DNA of 64,000 nucleotides from Warburgia ugandensis (lineage: Eukaryota > Streptophyta > Magnoliopsida > Canellales > Canellaceae): positions 29,169,618-29,233,617 of the forward strand of contig CP141128.1 of assembly GCA_035236585.1 (NCBI GenBank), given 5' to 3'. Made by a program: the position numbers and the translations under genes. Below, one piece after another: positions 11,001 to 23,830 of this stretch. Positions within the stretch are counted from its first letter, which is position 1, and each line of letters opens with the position of its first letter. The notes under the pieces were generated by a model. It made no database searches. It was not told the origin of the DNA and was given only the letters and a program-made list of their open reading frames with translations.

Positions 11001-12540
11001 GCACTCTAGTGTGGTATGTTTGTAATCACTCCCTTTAAATTGAACCTTAACTCAATCCACTGTGAGATAGGTTCCTTGAATCTAATTACCAAATGTCTCC
11101 ACACTCTTATCCCTTGTGGTGCCCCAGTACACATTCATCTAATGGTTGATCCACTCTTTGATCCATCAAATGGTCTCTTATCCATTATTACCTTAGGTAC
11201 TTCCCTATACTTAGATCTATGCCCAACTAATTCCTCCCTTAGGTGAGTGCACTAACTTAGCATGTTAGTGCCCATCTAAGGTGTCTTCTCATCCTTCCCT
11301 TACTCTTTACTAAAATCCATCATCCCCCCACCATAGAGATCTATTGATGGGGCCCGAATGATTCAACCATTCATCAACACATTAGCATTCACACCTATGT
11401 GATGCTCCATTCCTCAAGCATCTTTGCACTCTTTCTCACACTCACTTTCATCTTTCAATTGGATTATTTCATAATAAGAGTTAAGAAAGTGAGTAATTCG
11501 TTATAGATAAAAACTAAAATAAAATAAAAATAACCCATTTTTTGTAATTTTATTTATTATTCATGTAATTTGATATTTACATATATTGCATACCCCACTT
11601 ATCTTCATCTAATACACTACATTCTGTTCCCATCTCCCCTTCTTCTCAAGCCCTCCAAGCATGCCACCTTTATTCCATCATTTTTAACATCAACACCCCA
11701 TGTATGATTGTTTAGTGGTGAATTGCTATTTCCTTAGGTGAATTGCTATTGGGTGATGTCCTCTATCTTTGGATGAGTGACACAACAAGGATAAGCCATT
11801 GGTAACCATAGTGGCAATATAGGTTAGAGAGATTTCAATTTTTGTTCTTTCTTTTCATTCATCTATGTCTGTTGTAACTATTTAAATTTGAAGCAACAAA
11901 TTTTACTTTTCCTTGATTAAATAGTTGTTTTCTTTAGTAATTGTTTAAATGTTTAGTTTATGTTTTAGTTAATATTTGATAATTGTTAGCGGTAGTTTTG
12001 AATTCATGTTTTAATATAATGTTAGAAGTAAATATGTTAGGCTAATTTTTTATACTACGGGTAGGATGAAATTACTTTACATTTAGGTGTGTTCAATTTA
12101 AGTATTTTTAAGTTTTAAAAGTGCTTCATTTATCAATTTTCTGGCTAGCAAATTTACTTATATAACTAGCGATTTCTTAAAATTGAGATATCAGTTATGT
12201 GAGCTTAATTAATTAACTTTTGAGAATCTTTGACAATTTGTACCCTGAAAATATAAATTGTCCTTGGAATAATAAATCTAACTATATAAAATCCTAAAGT
12301 TGAGAAAATATAGACATTAGAGATTTTTAATAATAAAACCTAACTATAAATCTAAATTTCTTGAATTTGGTTATATTTAAGTTTATTGTGGTGGATTCTA
12401 AACCCTATATCTAGTTAATTGGTTAATTTTATCTCTTTTTAGTGTTTTAAAGTATATGTGATTTAATTGCTTAAATTGGTTAGCTAGATTAAAGTAGATT
12501 AACATAAGTTTTGATTGAAATTTTGTAAAATTCTAAAAAT
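8092..12540. other. Non-coding stretch, nothing firm
   Basis: This AT-rich sequence contains a pyrimidine-rich zone at about 10440-11300. The longest ORF (182 codons, 10439-10987) is rich in F, L, S and P, as expected from CT-rich DNA, and has no recognisable motif. No terminal repeats, PBS or structural RNA were identified. The AT-rich part from about 11500 onward may be the tail of an old repeat that carries the reversed motif at 12541-12613. Confidence 0.4.
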
Positions 12541-12613
12541 AGAGTCCTCATGGGTTTGACCTATATTTACCTTGTCTATACTATAATGGACCTATGTGCT
12601 TGTGGTGGTAATT
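12541..12613 (-). repeat. Reversed copy of the old-repeat motif
   Basis: Read on the minus strand this gives 'cacaagcacatagg' and then 'aacccatgaggactct'. That resembles the plus-strand motif at 3445-3512 and those near 45008 and 46625. It lies just left of the family-O insertion. Confidence 0.55.
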
Positions 12614-12631
12614 TAAACACATGAGATAGCA

Positions 12632-12636
12632 CAACA
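12632..12636. repeat. Probable target-site duplication, left (family O)
   Basis: caaca lies flush with the LTR. The right flank (38484-38488) is taaca, differing by one C/T transition. Confidence 0.6.
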
Positions 12637-12829
12637 TGTAATAACCCCAACATTTTACTATTCTATGATCTGGTTATAAGTTTTCAAGAAGTATATCTTT
12701 TAATAGGATAAAGGAAAAACATCATTAACATAAGCTAAAGTAAAATGACAAAGAAATCATTTATAATATGTAAAAGGAGGGGGCCATATTGATATTGGCA
12801 CCTCCCTTTTCTTGAGACTTTCCAAAAGA

Positions 12830-12855
12830 AAGAACAGATCCCACGATCTGTTCTT
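12830..12855 (+). repeat. 11-bp inverted repeat in the family-O 5' LTR
   Basis: The arms aagaacagatc (12830-12840) and gatctgttctt (12845-12855) are perfectly complementary, with a 4-base loop. The 3' LTR copy has one changed base in the right arm. Confidence 0.8.
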
Positions 12856-15642
12856 CTAGCCATGAAACCCTAAACTGTCAACATGAAAACCCCCTCCGAT
12901 CGGATTCACCTTCCATCTCCAATCACCCTCTCTCTTGCCAGATAATTTCTCTCCCTACTACTTCGTTCCCTTCTTCCTTTGTTCTTCTCTCTCTAACGTA
13001 GCCTAATCCAGTTGACCACATAGATGTCTTCTATGTCTCCAGTCGCTTGGGCTGCCTTTCAACTGTAGCTTGCTCTTTTCCCCAACACGAGTCACCATCT
13101 CTCCATCCCTCACTCCTCTGGTCAGCCACCCGTGGAAACCTATTTGCCTCTATTTCTCTTGGGTTCGATTCTTGGCAACCCCGATGGCAATTGATCTAGG
13201 GCCACTGGCCACCTACGGCCTGAAAACCCCTCTTCTTCTACCCCCTCTATCTCGCCCTCTTCTAGCCGGTGTTGCCTGACTAAAGTGCTAGTCCAGTAGT
13301 CTCTGCCCCCTGCTCTCTCAGTCTCTCCGCCTCTTTCTCACTTGATCTTCCTCTTTTTCTTCTCTTTTGATTTTTGGTTGAGAGGCAGAGTAGATGCCAT
13401 CCATTGTTATAATCAATTCTTGTTGATCCGACACATCTGCATAATCTTATTTTCGTTCCTTGCTGAGAGTGGCTTTGACGGATTAGAGATTTTGTGGTGA
13501 CCATGGGGGATTTAGTGTAATGAATTTGAGCAAATTACTAGATTTTGGTTTTGGTTTTGGTTTTGAATGGATTGCATTTGATGTTTTCATTGAATGATTC
13601 AAAGTGGATTGGTAATTGTTACATTAACTGTTGGTTGATGGCTTCTGAATTGGGTTCCTGGAACTCAGGTGTTGGGGATTATGATCATAAAGTGGACCGA
13701 CAGACACCTAAGCGTGTTGCTGAGAAAAAATGATCTTTCTGAGCATGTTCAATTAATCAAGGAGTTAAAGATAAGGCATTTGGTTGGGAATGCCAAGAGA
13801 TGAGGTACAAAGGACTACATGTGCATGATGATTCAATGTGAACGCAAAACTTCTTGTGTTTAGTAATGCTTATTATCCAAGTTAAAAGAATGATGAATGG
13901 AAAGTTAGATCTTATGGGTAAACATGTTGTTGCTTGTTTTGACCCGACTATGAGTTTGGTGACTTACTGATGAAGATTGAAAGTAAAATTATTACCAAAA
14001 TTAGTGGCAACAACATGCATTGTGAGAATCCTCCACTGATGTCTATGATATCTTCAGACACATATTGGTTTACCTGGGCATCTATTCTTTGATGGATTCA
14101 CTAACGGTTGTTAGCATAAAAGGCATTGGTATTGTCATAAAGCTTGCAATAAAGGTAATAAGGCAAGTTGTGTATCCTAAAACATGTTTTGTTCTTTTTG
14201 TTACCATAGCAGTTGTATGTATTCTAACTCAATTGGAATACATGAATAGATTGAAGCGTATGGGGTAGATCATGGAAAAGAGGACAATTAAAGCTAGTGG
14301 AATCCAGTTGACACATCACATGAGGTATGTGGAAATTTAAGACAACATGTCTAAATAATAAGATGCATGTTCTAACATGATCTTATTTCTAATTATATGA
14401 TTGATATCCGATATGCTTTAAATTGAAATGATAAAATAATGATAATTAAAAGAATTGCATGTTAAAATTGATGCTTATGACTTGTACATCATGTATGTGA
14501 ATTCTGAAATTAAGTTTATTATACATGTGTACCATGTCAGTATTGATGATGTATAAGTCTAGGTTTATAGGATACATCCTTGGTGAGTTATCACCAAATA
14601 AGTGAGGATATTATTCTTGTTATGAAATATATGAATAGGCGAATTGCCTACTATTATGATTATCTTACATCCGGGCATGGAGGCCTGAGAGTTTTGTTTT
14701 AGAAAGGCATATGCCTGGGGATGCTATGTTAGGAGAGTTATGAGGGTTTGGTCACCCTCTCTGCAAAATTTATGATATGATGGATATCTTACCCTAGCTG
14801 TGGTTAAAAGTCAGGTAGGGAAATTATGGGAAGGCCCTCCTATGAACGTCCTATCTCCCCACATGAACAATGACATTATTTTTCAGCCGTGGCATCAGCG
14901 GTATATAGAGGCACACATTCAGGCATGCTATTATGGATTAGTATTGCGATGCATAGTAGTCCTTATGTTTGATGCACTATGGTGTTTATATTAGGGCATT
15001 ATGAGATGTCTTATATTGTTTTCCAGTAGTGGCTGAAGGATTGTGGACCTCGTATAATGAGGGGCATGAGGGGCATGAGGATTCCATTGACATACCAGCA
15101 AAGGCTGGATGAGTATGAACCCCTCATGATGAGGGGTATGATTCTGAAACCTAGTGTAGTCTAGGAATGCAAATTAGATGATATAGATTATATTCACAAT
15201 TCTGTATGTGTTTTAAGAATTTTCATATATGTGTATGTATACTATAAGTATATGATTAAGGGCACAGTTTCATATAAGTTTCATATAGGTTTATGAATGG
15301 GTAGAACTATTATGCAGCGTATGGTTAATGAAATTGGATTAGTTTATATAGATAACAAATAATAATTAAAGATGTTTGATAAATGAACGGAGTACTTATA
15401 AGTATGGAACATTTAGATATCAATAATTATGAAACAGGTTAATAATTGATTTATCAATAGATTGTTAATGAATATGAAATAGGTAGATATCTGGATTATA
15501 AATTGATTATTGAAATGTGAAACATACAGTAAATCCAATTCAATATAATTGTTATAAAAGTGAATCTTTTAATTACTATGGAATAATTAATGTATCTTAA
15601 GATTTAGCATGCTTCTTAAACTCTCCTACTAAGCATAGCTTG

Positions 15643-15681
15643 CTGAGATATTGTAAATGTTTTATGTTTACAATATCTCAG
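15643..15681 (+). repeat. 15-bp perfect hairpin in the family-O 5' LTR
   Basis: The arms 15643-15657 (ctgagatattgtaaa) and 15667-15681 are perfectly complementary around a 9-base loop. The hairpin centre is about 393 bp from the LTR 3' end. It is unchanged in the 3' LTR (38049-38087). Confidence 0.92.
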
Positions 15682-16057
15682 ATACAGATAGATAGGAGAA
15701 GACGTACACAAGAAGAGGAATCCAACAACCATACTTCTGCGCTTAGGTATACATTTTATTATAGCTTTTGTATTGTGTAGTTAGTCATTTCAATTATAAT
15801 ATTGGACATTTAATATAATCATTATAGGGGCTGTGTATGTGAATCACTGGATGGGTCCTGGTTGTTTCATAAAATGTATGTCTATCTTTTGTAAAAACTA
15901 TATATGTATAGTGTGAGCATGAAGGTGACATTCAGGTTCTTGGAAAAATGAATTTCAAAGTAAAATCTTATACTACTTTGAATTTTAAAAATTTAGAGTG
16001 GCCACCTTTTGAAAATAAATGCAAAAAATTTTCACGAAAAAGTTGGGGTGACACAGT

Positions 16058-16070
16058 TGGTATCAGAGCA
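16058..16070 (+). other. Family-O primer-binding site
   Basis: TGGTATCAGAGCA lies two bases (gt) after the LTR end and is complementary to initiator tRNA-Met. Confidence 0.9.
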
Positions 16071-17799
16071 GTTCATCCAATCACTAGTAGCCCTTTATGT
16101 CTAATAAAAAGATCACAATTTAAATATAGGTTAGGATCTAGTGAGTTGATGTAGAATTATGATGGAATTAGTTGAGTATTAGAAAGAGTAAGTATACTTA
16201 GAGTACAAAGGAATAGTAAACCATGAGGAGATGTCCTCCGTAGGACAACTGGGATAATGATTTGAGAAATTAGTGATTCCACTATTGAGAATAGTGAACC
16301 AGAGAATAAAGAAGCAAAGATAGTTAAGTGAGTGTGATAGAGTCTCCTTTTTATCTATAAGGTACCCAAATACCATAACTTATAGTAGTCCAAAATACTC
16401 CTACTCAGGTTTAAATAGAAATGATGCCTAGTATGAATGTTCAAGGATAGAATACGCAACATAGGTAAATACTTATTGTTCACATATACCAAGTGTAAGA
16501 GTAGAAAGTTTGAAAAGAGGCAAAAGATAGGTTTAAAAAGAAAAAAAAGCTTATATAGAAGGTATTGAATGTGGTCTTGGTTTGGATAGAAAAGTGTGAA
16601 ATAGAGATGACTAAAGAATAGTAAATTAAAGAGGAGAAATAGGGAAATTTGAGGAATGATAGATTCAAAAGGAGAAAACTTAGAAGAATTGCAAACTTCC
16701 ATTGAAATGGAAGCTAGAACTACCATATACTTTGAAACTAAAAATGGTATGTTAGAAATAATAAAGCAAATGTATCTGTAGGGACAATACTGCTTGGAAA
16801 CAATGCAAGGAAATAATGAGTATTTTCTTTCTCATGTATAAGTGATGAGATAGAAAGGAAATTATTAGTTTATAGTAATAAATGTCATCAGGATAGAATA
16901 TGAGAATTGGTTTCATATAAATAGATAATGGATTGATGTTTGAAAGAATTATATCGTAATCTAAATTTTTAAGTTATAAAAAAGAAGCTTACTAAAATAG
17001 GAGAGTATGAGATGACTTCTAAGATTGAAAAAATAAATAAAAAAATTCAAGACAAAGCGAATCATGAAGCATTATCAACTACATATATATAATCTCAGAT
17101 CTTTTTAAGATACAAGTGATTCACCTTAATATTACAATGAAATAAAGAACTGTGTAGCCTTTTGTTATGTATATTTATGTGAAATATGTTATGGCTGCCC
17201 CTGAGTGGGATAAGGTCTTGATGATGCTTATGATGAGATATAATTATGCTAAATATGAATGCATTGGTGAAAAGTGAAAAAGGGAGTTGAGATGATAACT
17301 CTACTTGATGGATAAGTCGCTAGCACAAGGACTTATTCTAGGAAATGTTTATTAAGGCTTATCAAAAGAATGATAAGTATATCCTCATGTAATATGATAG
17401 AATTGAGAATGATATCAAGATAGAAATGAATTACAAATTATGAGACAATGTAGATTGTCACAAAGATGAAATCATGTGTTATGATAAAATAGTCTTCGTA
17501 TGTAGAAGACAAGATATGGTAAAATCTTACATTATATCAGTTGTAAAGTGAATGAATGATGACATATATTTTTGACAATTATGATTGTTATGAATGATGT
17601 GTGATGTATGATTGAGAAGAAAAAATAGAGTTAATGGTTAATGAATAAAATAAACAAAAATCAATAAGAAATCATATGCATCCTCAAATTCGAGCTCTTT
17701 CTTGTTTATCTCCATTTTACACTTCTCTTCTAATTCTCACTGCATTACACTCGTTTTTCTTAGACATGTGTCCTTTTTCTTTCATTTAATCTCCATATC
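16071..17799 (+). mobile_element. Family-O interior, left part
   Basis: This region is AT-rich with many stops in every frame. A stretch near 17190-17420 has a composition that could be a decayed gag, but no motif is preserved well enough to claim it. The minus-strand ORF of 123 codons at 16355-16726 is F/L/S-rich and is taken as chance. Confidence 0.6.
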
Positions 17800-17804
17800 T
17801 CTTT
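17800..17804. repeat. Target-site duplication, left (family-G complex)
   Basis: tcttt lies flush with the complex and is identical to 32230-32234. Confidence 0.85.
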
Positions 17805-19830
17805 TGTGACTACCCGGGTTTTTGTAACACGTTTTGTAATATATTTTTAAAGCCAGGGCCCTTAATGGTGTAAAAAAAATTTGCAAAACAAAGCAGCGGA
17901 AATTCTTTTCTTTTGAACTTGTTTTGAAAAACTCAAGTCATCACTTCATACATAACATAAGTAGAATTTTTTGTACAAGATAAAATTCCATTGAAGGAAT
18001 AGACTTTCATTAAATTCTAGAATCCATCCAGTGGTTCACAGTACAACCAAATCTATTACAATACTTGTCCAAATTACATAATCCAAAACTCAAGCTCACC
18101 ATATAATAAAACTCTCAACAAAGCAAAATACATGTCTTCAAGGGTATACCTTGAAGATTATTCTCTTCAGGTCTTCTATCATCTTCAGCTCCTAACTCTC
18201 CTTCCCTGTATTTCAGATATTGCAACATTTACAATATCTCAACAAGCAATGCTTGGTAGGGGATTCAAGAAGCATAATAATTGACAATGTAATTCCAATA
18301 CTTCAGAATCCCATTATCCCTAAATATATTCATGTCTCTACTCTTTACTTTGTAAGTTATGTACATCCATATACATACATATTATACATGGGTAAATCAG
18401 TTAAATTTATGAAAGTAGTCAAATATCATTCCCAACTAAGTTGATCAATTCTCTTTATTATGAGAATTTAGTATTTCAGCAAATCTTACACTCGGAATTT
18501 CCCTTCTTAGGAAATATTGGTAATATACAATTACTTAGCATTTAATTATGCTAAAACATAAGGCATTTCACTATGGCTATTCTCATATGCATCATAGTGT
18601 AAAATAATCAAAAGGGCTACCATGTTGTAGTCTGATCCGTACTAGCCCGCTTGGATAACTGCCCTGTTCACCACTGATACCAATATGAAAAATATTATGT
18701 CACTGCCCATATAGGGGGATAGGACTTTCACAGTGATGGCCATCCCATAATTGCTCCACCCGACTTTTAGCCTCTCATAGGGCAAGGTATCATCAAATCA
18801 TCAAATTTCAAGGAGCGGGTGGCCAAACCATTATAACTCCTCTAGCATAGCATCCCCCTAGGCTTATGCCTATTAAAACAAACTCACAAGCCTCCAAGCT
18901 TGTACGTAAAATAGATTTCATACATATCAGACCATCTGTCTATTTACTTAGAGCTAAAATATCTTCTAATTCCCTATTCACTTATAGTCTAGTCCTTAGC
19001 TATTTTATATGTGTTTGGTTGGATCATAAGGTTTTCAAAGGATGTAATACAAGTATTAACATTACTCTTATCAACATAAGGTCATGGTTTCAATCATGTA
19101 TATCCCATGTAAATGCATTCATCAAATCCTCCTACCTTCAATTAGTGATCCCTCTCCCCAAATCTTCCATGATCTTGACTGATGTATGTAATCTTTACAT
19201 CCATACATTTTGTCAATATATACAAATTATGAACCATCCTATTGATCACTAGATCTAATGTTTAGAATGATTTTTAGATCATTTATATCTAAGTGCTTTT
19301 CAATCTCTATGTCTTTGTGTGTCCATCTCCTTGATCTTGATCTTCATAGATCCATTGATTGACAATCTACACATGTTGATAAAGATCAAGGTCCTAAATC
19401 TTCTATCATCTAGTTCTTCTTTGATCTAAGTTTAGTTATTGGATCATCCCTAAGGATGATCTTGGTTTTCTTCCTTGAATCATCTTTGATCAAGGGTTTC
19501 GATTATCTAATCTAATGAACTAGATTTGATCTATAACATGCATACTAGCAATCAAGAAAACTAAATACAATGCAATATTCTTATTCTTATTGTTCTTGAT
19601 CATTCAAGATCTAATGGATCTTGTTTGATCATCCTTATCTTACTTACAGTTTTTATTAGGGTTAGATAATTTACTAACCTTTTATGATCTTAATATTATT
19701 ATTCAGCCAGTTAATGCTTTGTTGGTTGAAGGTAACTTATTTTCAACTGAAGTCTAGACTGCTCCTCTTATTTCAAATTGGCTAAGGCTTACTAGCTGAA
19801 TGTGTGAACACAAAGTGGTTACTTCAATCC
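17805..19830 (-). repeat. Family-G LTR1, 3' (U5-side) fragment
   Basis: It matches the first 2 kb (plus-strand sense) of LTR2 and LTR3 but stops at 'acttcaatcc', where it joins gag-start sequence. It keeps a segment near 17880-17930 that is deleted in LTR2 and LTR3 but present in the copy at 63296. In its first kilobase it also shares variants with that copy, so it may derive from a different subfamily member than LTR2 and LTR3. Confidence 0.85.
18215..18239 (-). repeat. Dyad in family-G LTR1
   Basis: The arms agatattg and caatatct are perfectly complementary, centred about 422 bp from the LTR 3' end. The surrounding 36 bp (18224-18259) matches the family-O hairpin region (15626-15661) at 33 of 36 positions in opposite orientation. 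Confidence 0.8.
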
Positions 19831-20178
19831 TTGCCATTATATACTGTAGTCATCTTTTGAAATCTCTCCATCATTTTGTCAACTTTTTTTGGTGCTAATA
19901 CAGATTTTCCAACTTCTTCACTTGGTACAAGGGAAGATTGTCCTTGTATGTAGCTAGTGTTGGTGTTAGTGTAGTATGTCTCACTTCAGGCTGAGCCTGA
20001 GCCTGCATACTTTGAGCTGCCTGCCTTGTGATTCTCTTTAGTGGCATCTGCTCACAAACCAAAATTTCTATCAATCCTTGATACTACTACTTCTATCTAA
20101 ATCCAGACTTGGATTATAATCTATCTTTTGGTCATATTTGTACTGTACTGTGACTGGATGAATGGCTCTGATACCAAT
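19831..20178 (-). pseudogene. Truncated second family-G leader and gag start
   Basis: These 348 bp align without length change to 27361-27708. They include the PBS (20164-20176), the gag start codon (20047, minus strand) and the first part of Gag. They stop where LTR1 begins. The junction (tcaatcc|ttgcc) has a two-base overlap (cc), consistent with a deletion of about 5.2 kb that removed the rest of gag, the interior, the PPT and the U3 side of LTR1. It carries the same early reading-frame break as the other gag copy. Confidence 0.85.
20164..20176 (-). other. Family-G primer-binding site, left unit
   Basis: The minus strand reads TGGTATCAGAGCC, two bases from LTR2. Confidence 0.9.
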
Positions 20179-23100
20179 TGTGACGACTAGAGTTTTTGTA
20201 ACACGTTTTGTAATGTATTTTGAAAGCCAGGGCCCTTAATAGTGTAAAAAAATTTCCTAAAACCCAAGTCATCACTTCATACATAACATAAGTAGCATTT
20301 TTTGTACAAGATAAAATTCCATTGAAGGAATAGACTTTCATTAAATTCTAGAATCCATCCAGTGGTTCATAGTACAACCAAATCTATTACAATACTTGTC
20401 CAAATTACATAATCCAAAACTCAAGCTCACCATACAATAAAACTCTCAACAAAGCAAAATACATGTCTTCAAGGGTATACCTTGAAGATTATTCACTTCA
20501 ACTATTCTATTGTCTTCAGCTCCTAACTCTCCCTCCCTGTATTTCAGATATTGCAACATTTACAATATGTCAACAAGCAATGCTTGGTAGGGGATTCAAG
20601 AAGCATAATAATTGACAATGTAATTCCAATACTTCATAATCCCATTATCCCTAAACATATTTATATCTCTACTCATTACTTTGTAAGTTATGTACATCCA
20701 TATACGTACATACTATACATGGGTAAATCAGTTAAATTTATGAAAGTAGTCAAATATCATTCCCAACTAAGTTGATCAATTCTCTCTATTATGAGAATTT
20801 AGTATTTCAGTTAACCTTACATTGGAAATTTCCCTTCTTGGGAAATATTAGTAATATACAATTACCTAGCATTTCATTATGCTAAAACATAAGGCATTTC
20901 ACTATGCCTATTCTCATATGCATCATAGTGCAAAATAATCAAAAGGGATACCATGCTGCAGTCTGATCCTTACTAGCACTCTTGGATAACTGCCCTGTTC
21001 ACCACTGATACCACGGTGGAAAATATTATGTCACTGCCCACATGGGGGGACAGGACTTTCACAGTGGTGGCCTTCCCATAATTGCCTCACCCGACTTTTA
21101 GCCTCTCATAGGTCAAGGTATCATCAAATCATCAAATTTCAAGGAGCGGGTGGCCAAACCCTTATAATTCCTCTAGCATAGCATCCCCTTAGACTTATGC
21201 CTATTAAAACAAACTCACAAGCCTCCAAGCTTGTATGTAAAATAGATTTCATACATATCAGACCATCTGTCTATTTACTTAGGGCTAAAATATCTTTTAA
21301 TTCCCTATTCACTTATAGTCTAGTCCTTAGCCATTTTATATCTGTTTGGTTGGATCATAAGGTTTTCAAGGGATGTAATATAAGTATTAACATTACTCTT
21401 GTCAACATAAGGTCATGGGTTCAATCATGTATATCCCATGTAAATGCATTCATCAAATCCTCCTACCTTCAATTAGTGATCCCTCTCCCCAAATCTTCCA
21501 TGATCCTGACTGATGTATGTAATCTTTACATCCATACATTTTGTCAATATATACAAATTATGAACCATCCTATTGATCACTAGATCTGATGTTTAGAATG
21601 ATTTTTAGATCATTTATATCTAAGTGCTTTCCAATCTCTATGTCTTTGTGTGTCCATCTCCTTGATCTTGATCTTCATAGATCCATTGATTGACAATCTA
21701 CACATGTTGATAAAGATCAAGGTCCTAAATCTTCTATCATCTAGTTCTTCTTTGATCTAAGTTTAGTTATTGGATCATCCCTAAGGATGATCTTGGTTTT
21801 CTTCCTTGAATCATCTTTGATCAAGGGTTTCGATTATCTAATCTAATGAACTAGATTTGATCTATAACATGCATACTAGCAATCATGAAAACTAAATACA
21901 ATACAATATTCTTATTCTTATTGTTCTTGATCATTCAAGATCTAATGGATCTTGTTTGATCATCCTTATCTTACTTACAGTTTTTATTAGGGTTAGATAA
22001 TTTACTAACCTTTTATGATCTTAATATTATTATTCAACCAGTTAATGCTTTGTTGGTTGAAGGTAACTTATTTTCAGCTGAAGTCTAGACTGCTCCTCTT
22101 ATTTCAAATTGGCTAAGGCTTACTAGCTGAATGGGTGAACACAAAGTGGTTACTTCAATCCTCATGTAAGGAGGCATTTAGACCTCACAAACGTAAATGG
22201 AAGGTAGGGGACGACCGAGGCTCTATTAGACAACCCCCTTAACCGCTATGTTCAACATTCACTAAAGTGACCTTAGTTCAACCTTTCATAAGGTTCCTGT
22301 AAGCATGTTGACCCTAAGTACTCTTTGTAATTGATTTTAATTAAGTCCATGAATATTTACAATGTCATTCATGGGGTTTATTATTCTTCTAGTTTGGGCT
22401 AAGGATTTGATAATCCTTATATTTTCCTACTAACTATAGCCCTTACTAATGCTAAGTCAAAGTCCTTCCTTCCTCTTATGTGTTCATGAAACTCTAATTT
22501 CCAATTAGATTACATTTTGGTGACTTATGCTCTTTATATCTCAACAACTACTTAACATTTGAATCTACTAATAAAATTTGACAATAATTAAATCATAAAC
22601 TTTAAAGCATAGTTCTAATATAAATTTAACAAACATTTATACTATCACGCTCCTTATGAATGTAACTTAACCTAATGGAATAAAACTATACTTAAACTAG
22701 CATGTTCCTAAGTTAGAGTGGCATGAAATGCTATTAACTTGGTCCTAAGTTACACTTGCATAAAATCACACTATCATGCCCCTAAGATAATTAAATCTAG
22801 CAACCTATGATAACAATCTAATCACATGTCATGCTAAAGTCTAAAAGTTACGCTATCATGCTTTATAACATAAATCATATTTAAAATGCTATTTTTAATT
22901 AATATAAAATGAAATTAATTACATTAATATTTTGAGAAACCTTCACTTATGATCCAACCATTAGATCTTAGATCTTTTCCTTTTGATTAAGGGTTTTAGT
23001 TATATTTAGGGGGTTTTCTTTATTAAGGTCCAAAGATCATATTGATTCATTTTTTTCATAATCCATCCTTGATCTCCTTGGATTTCATCATATCAACATC

Positions 23101-23504
23101 CATTCCATCTATCCCAAGGATTTGATCAGACTTGATCTTATTGATCAAGTGGGTCCCTTTGTAATTTTTAGGGTTTTTCCTTCCATAGTGGGTAAATCCC
23201 TAAATATCTCTTAGATATGTCCAAATAAACCATTTAGATAACTTCATTTCAATATTATATCATTATTAAAACATATCTCCAAGATCTTATCATCTCAGAT
23301 CTTGATGATCTTAGCAATTAGAAACTTGATTCCTAAATACATAAATTTGTATTTCATATTTTCTCCATTTTATCACTTCGTAAGAAAATAGAGGTTGTAA
23401 GCTTTCCATAGCCTCTTTCCAATCTAGATTTAGAGTTCATATGACTCTAGAATTAGATCTAAAAGTTCGCAGTCCATTCCTAGGGCCTAGATCTGATATG
23501 GGCC

Positions 23505-23830
23505 CATTGGAATGGACGGCCATATTAGTTGGGCGGAAAGGAGCCAGGCGGAATGCTCGGTTCGTTGGACGCATCCGTCATGGACGAGATGCAGAAGCTC
23601 CCACACGGGACATACATGGACGCGCGCGGGATGAGCGGAACGCTCTTCATTGCGCGCCCGTAAGAGAGACGCGAGGCGGGCGCATCCGCTCGAGGTTTTT
23701 ACAGAAGCGTTAGGACGACGTCCCATGTGCAGCACGAGCTAGGAAACGCTTCCTCGTGCGGCATTTCCGTGGTGCGTCGCATGCGACGCCCTGGGCTCTG
23801 TCCGATCTGGAGATCGAACATGTTCTAGAC
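23505..23830 (-). other. CpG-rich block in LTR2
   Basis: This GC- and CpG-rich segment lies in an otherwise AT-rich LTR, downstream of the TATA-like box. The second half (about 23651-23942) is missing from LTR3, where a shared tcat marks the deletion ends (292 bp). Confidence 0.75.

Larger units (their letters stand above)
12637..16055 (+). repeat. Family-O 5' LTR (3419 bp)
   Basis: It begins TGTAATAACCCC and ends GGGGTGACACA. Relative to the 3' LTR it lacks about 376 bp, with the junction near 12710 where 'ataa' joins 'aggaaaaac'. It keeps some segments missing from the 3' LTR, near 14850 and 15060-15160. Short ORFs at 13070-13279 and elsewhere are not convincingly coding. Confidence 0.88.

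Noticed and set aside
11249-11271. 8-bp inverted repeat (gcactaac / gttagtgc)
   Set aside because: Short enough to occur by chance in a stretch of this length, with no supporting context.
13070-13279. 69-codon ORF with a relative at 35551-35781
   Set aside because: These are the two LTRs of one element; the frame ends differ and the composition is pyrimidine-driven.
16355-16726. 123-codon minus-strand ORF in the family-O interior
   Set aside because: Very rich in F, L, I and S, antisense to the element, with no motif.
18220-18444. 74-codon ORF repeated at 18220, 20551, 28081 and 63718
   Set aside because: Present only because the four LTR copies are alike. It is antisense to the element and overlaps the dyad.
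18866-21583. 128-codon plus-strand ORF conserved in LTR1 (18866) and LTR2 (21197)
   Set aside because: The two sequences are copies of one LTR, so similarity is expected. The ORF is antisense to the element and is frame-broken in LTR3.
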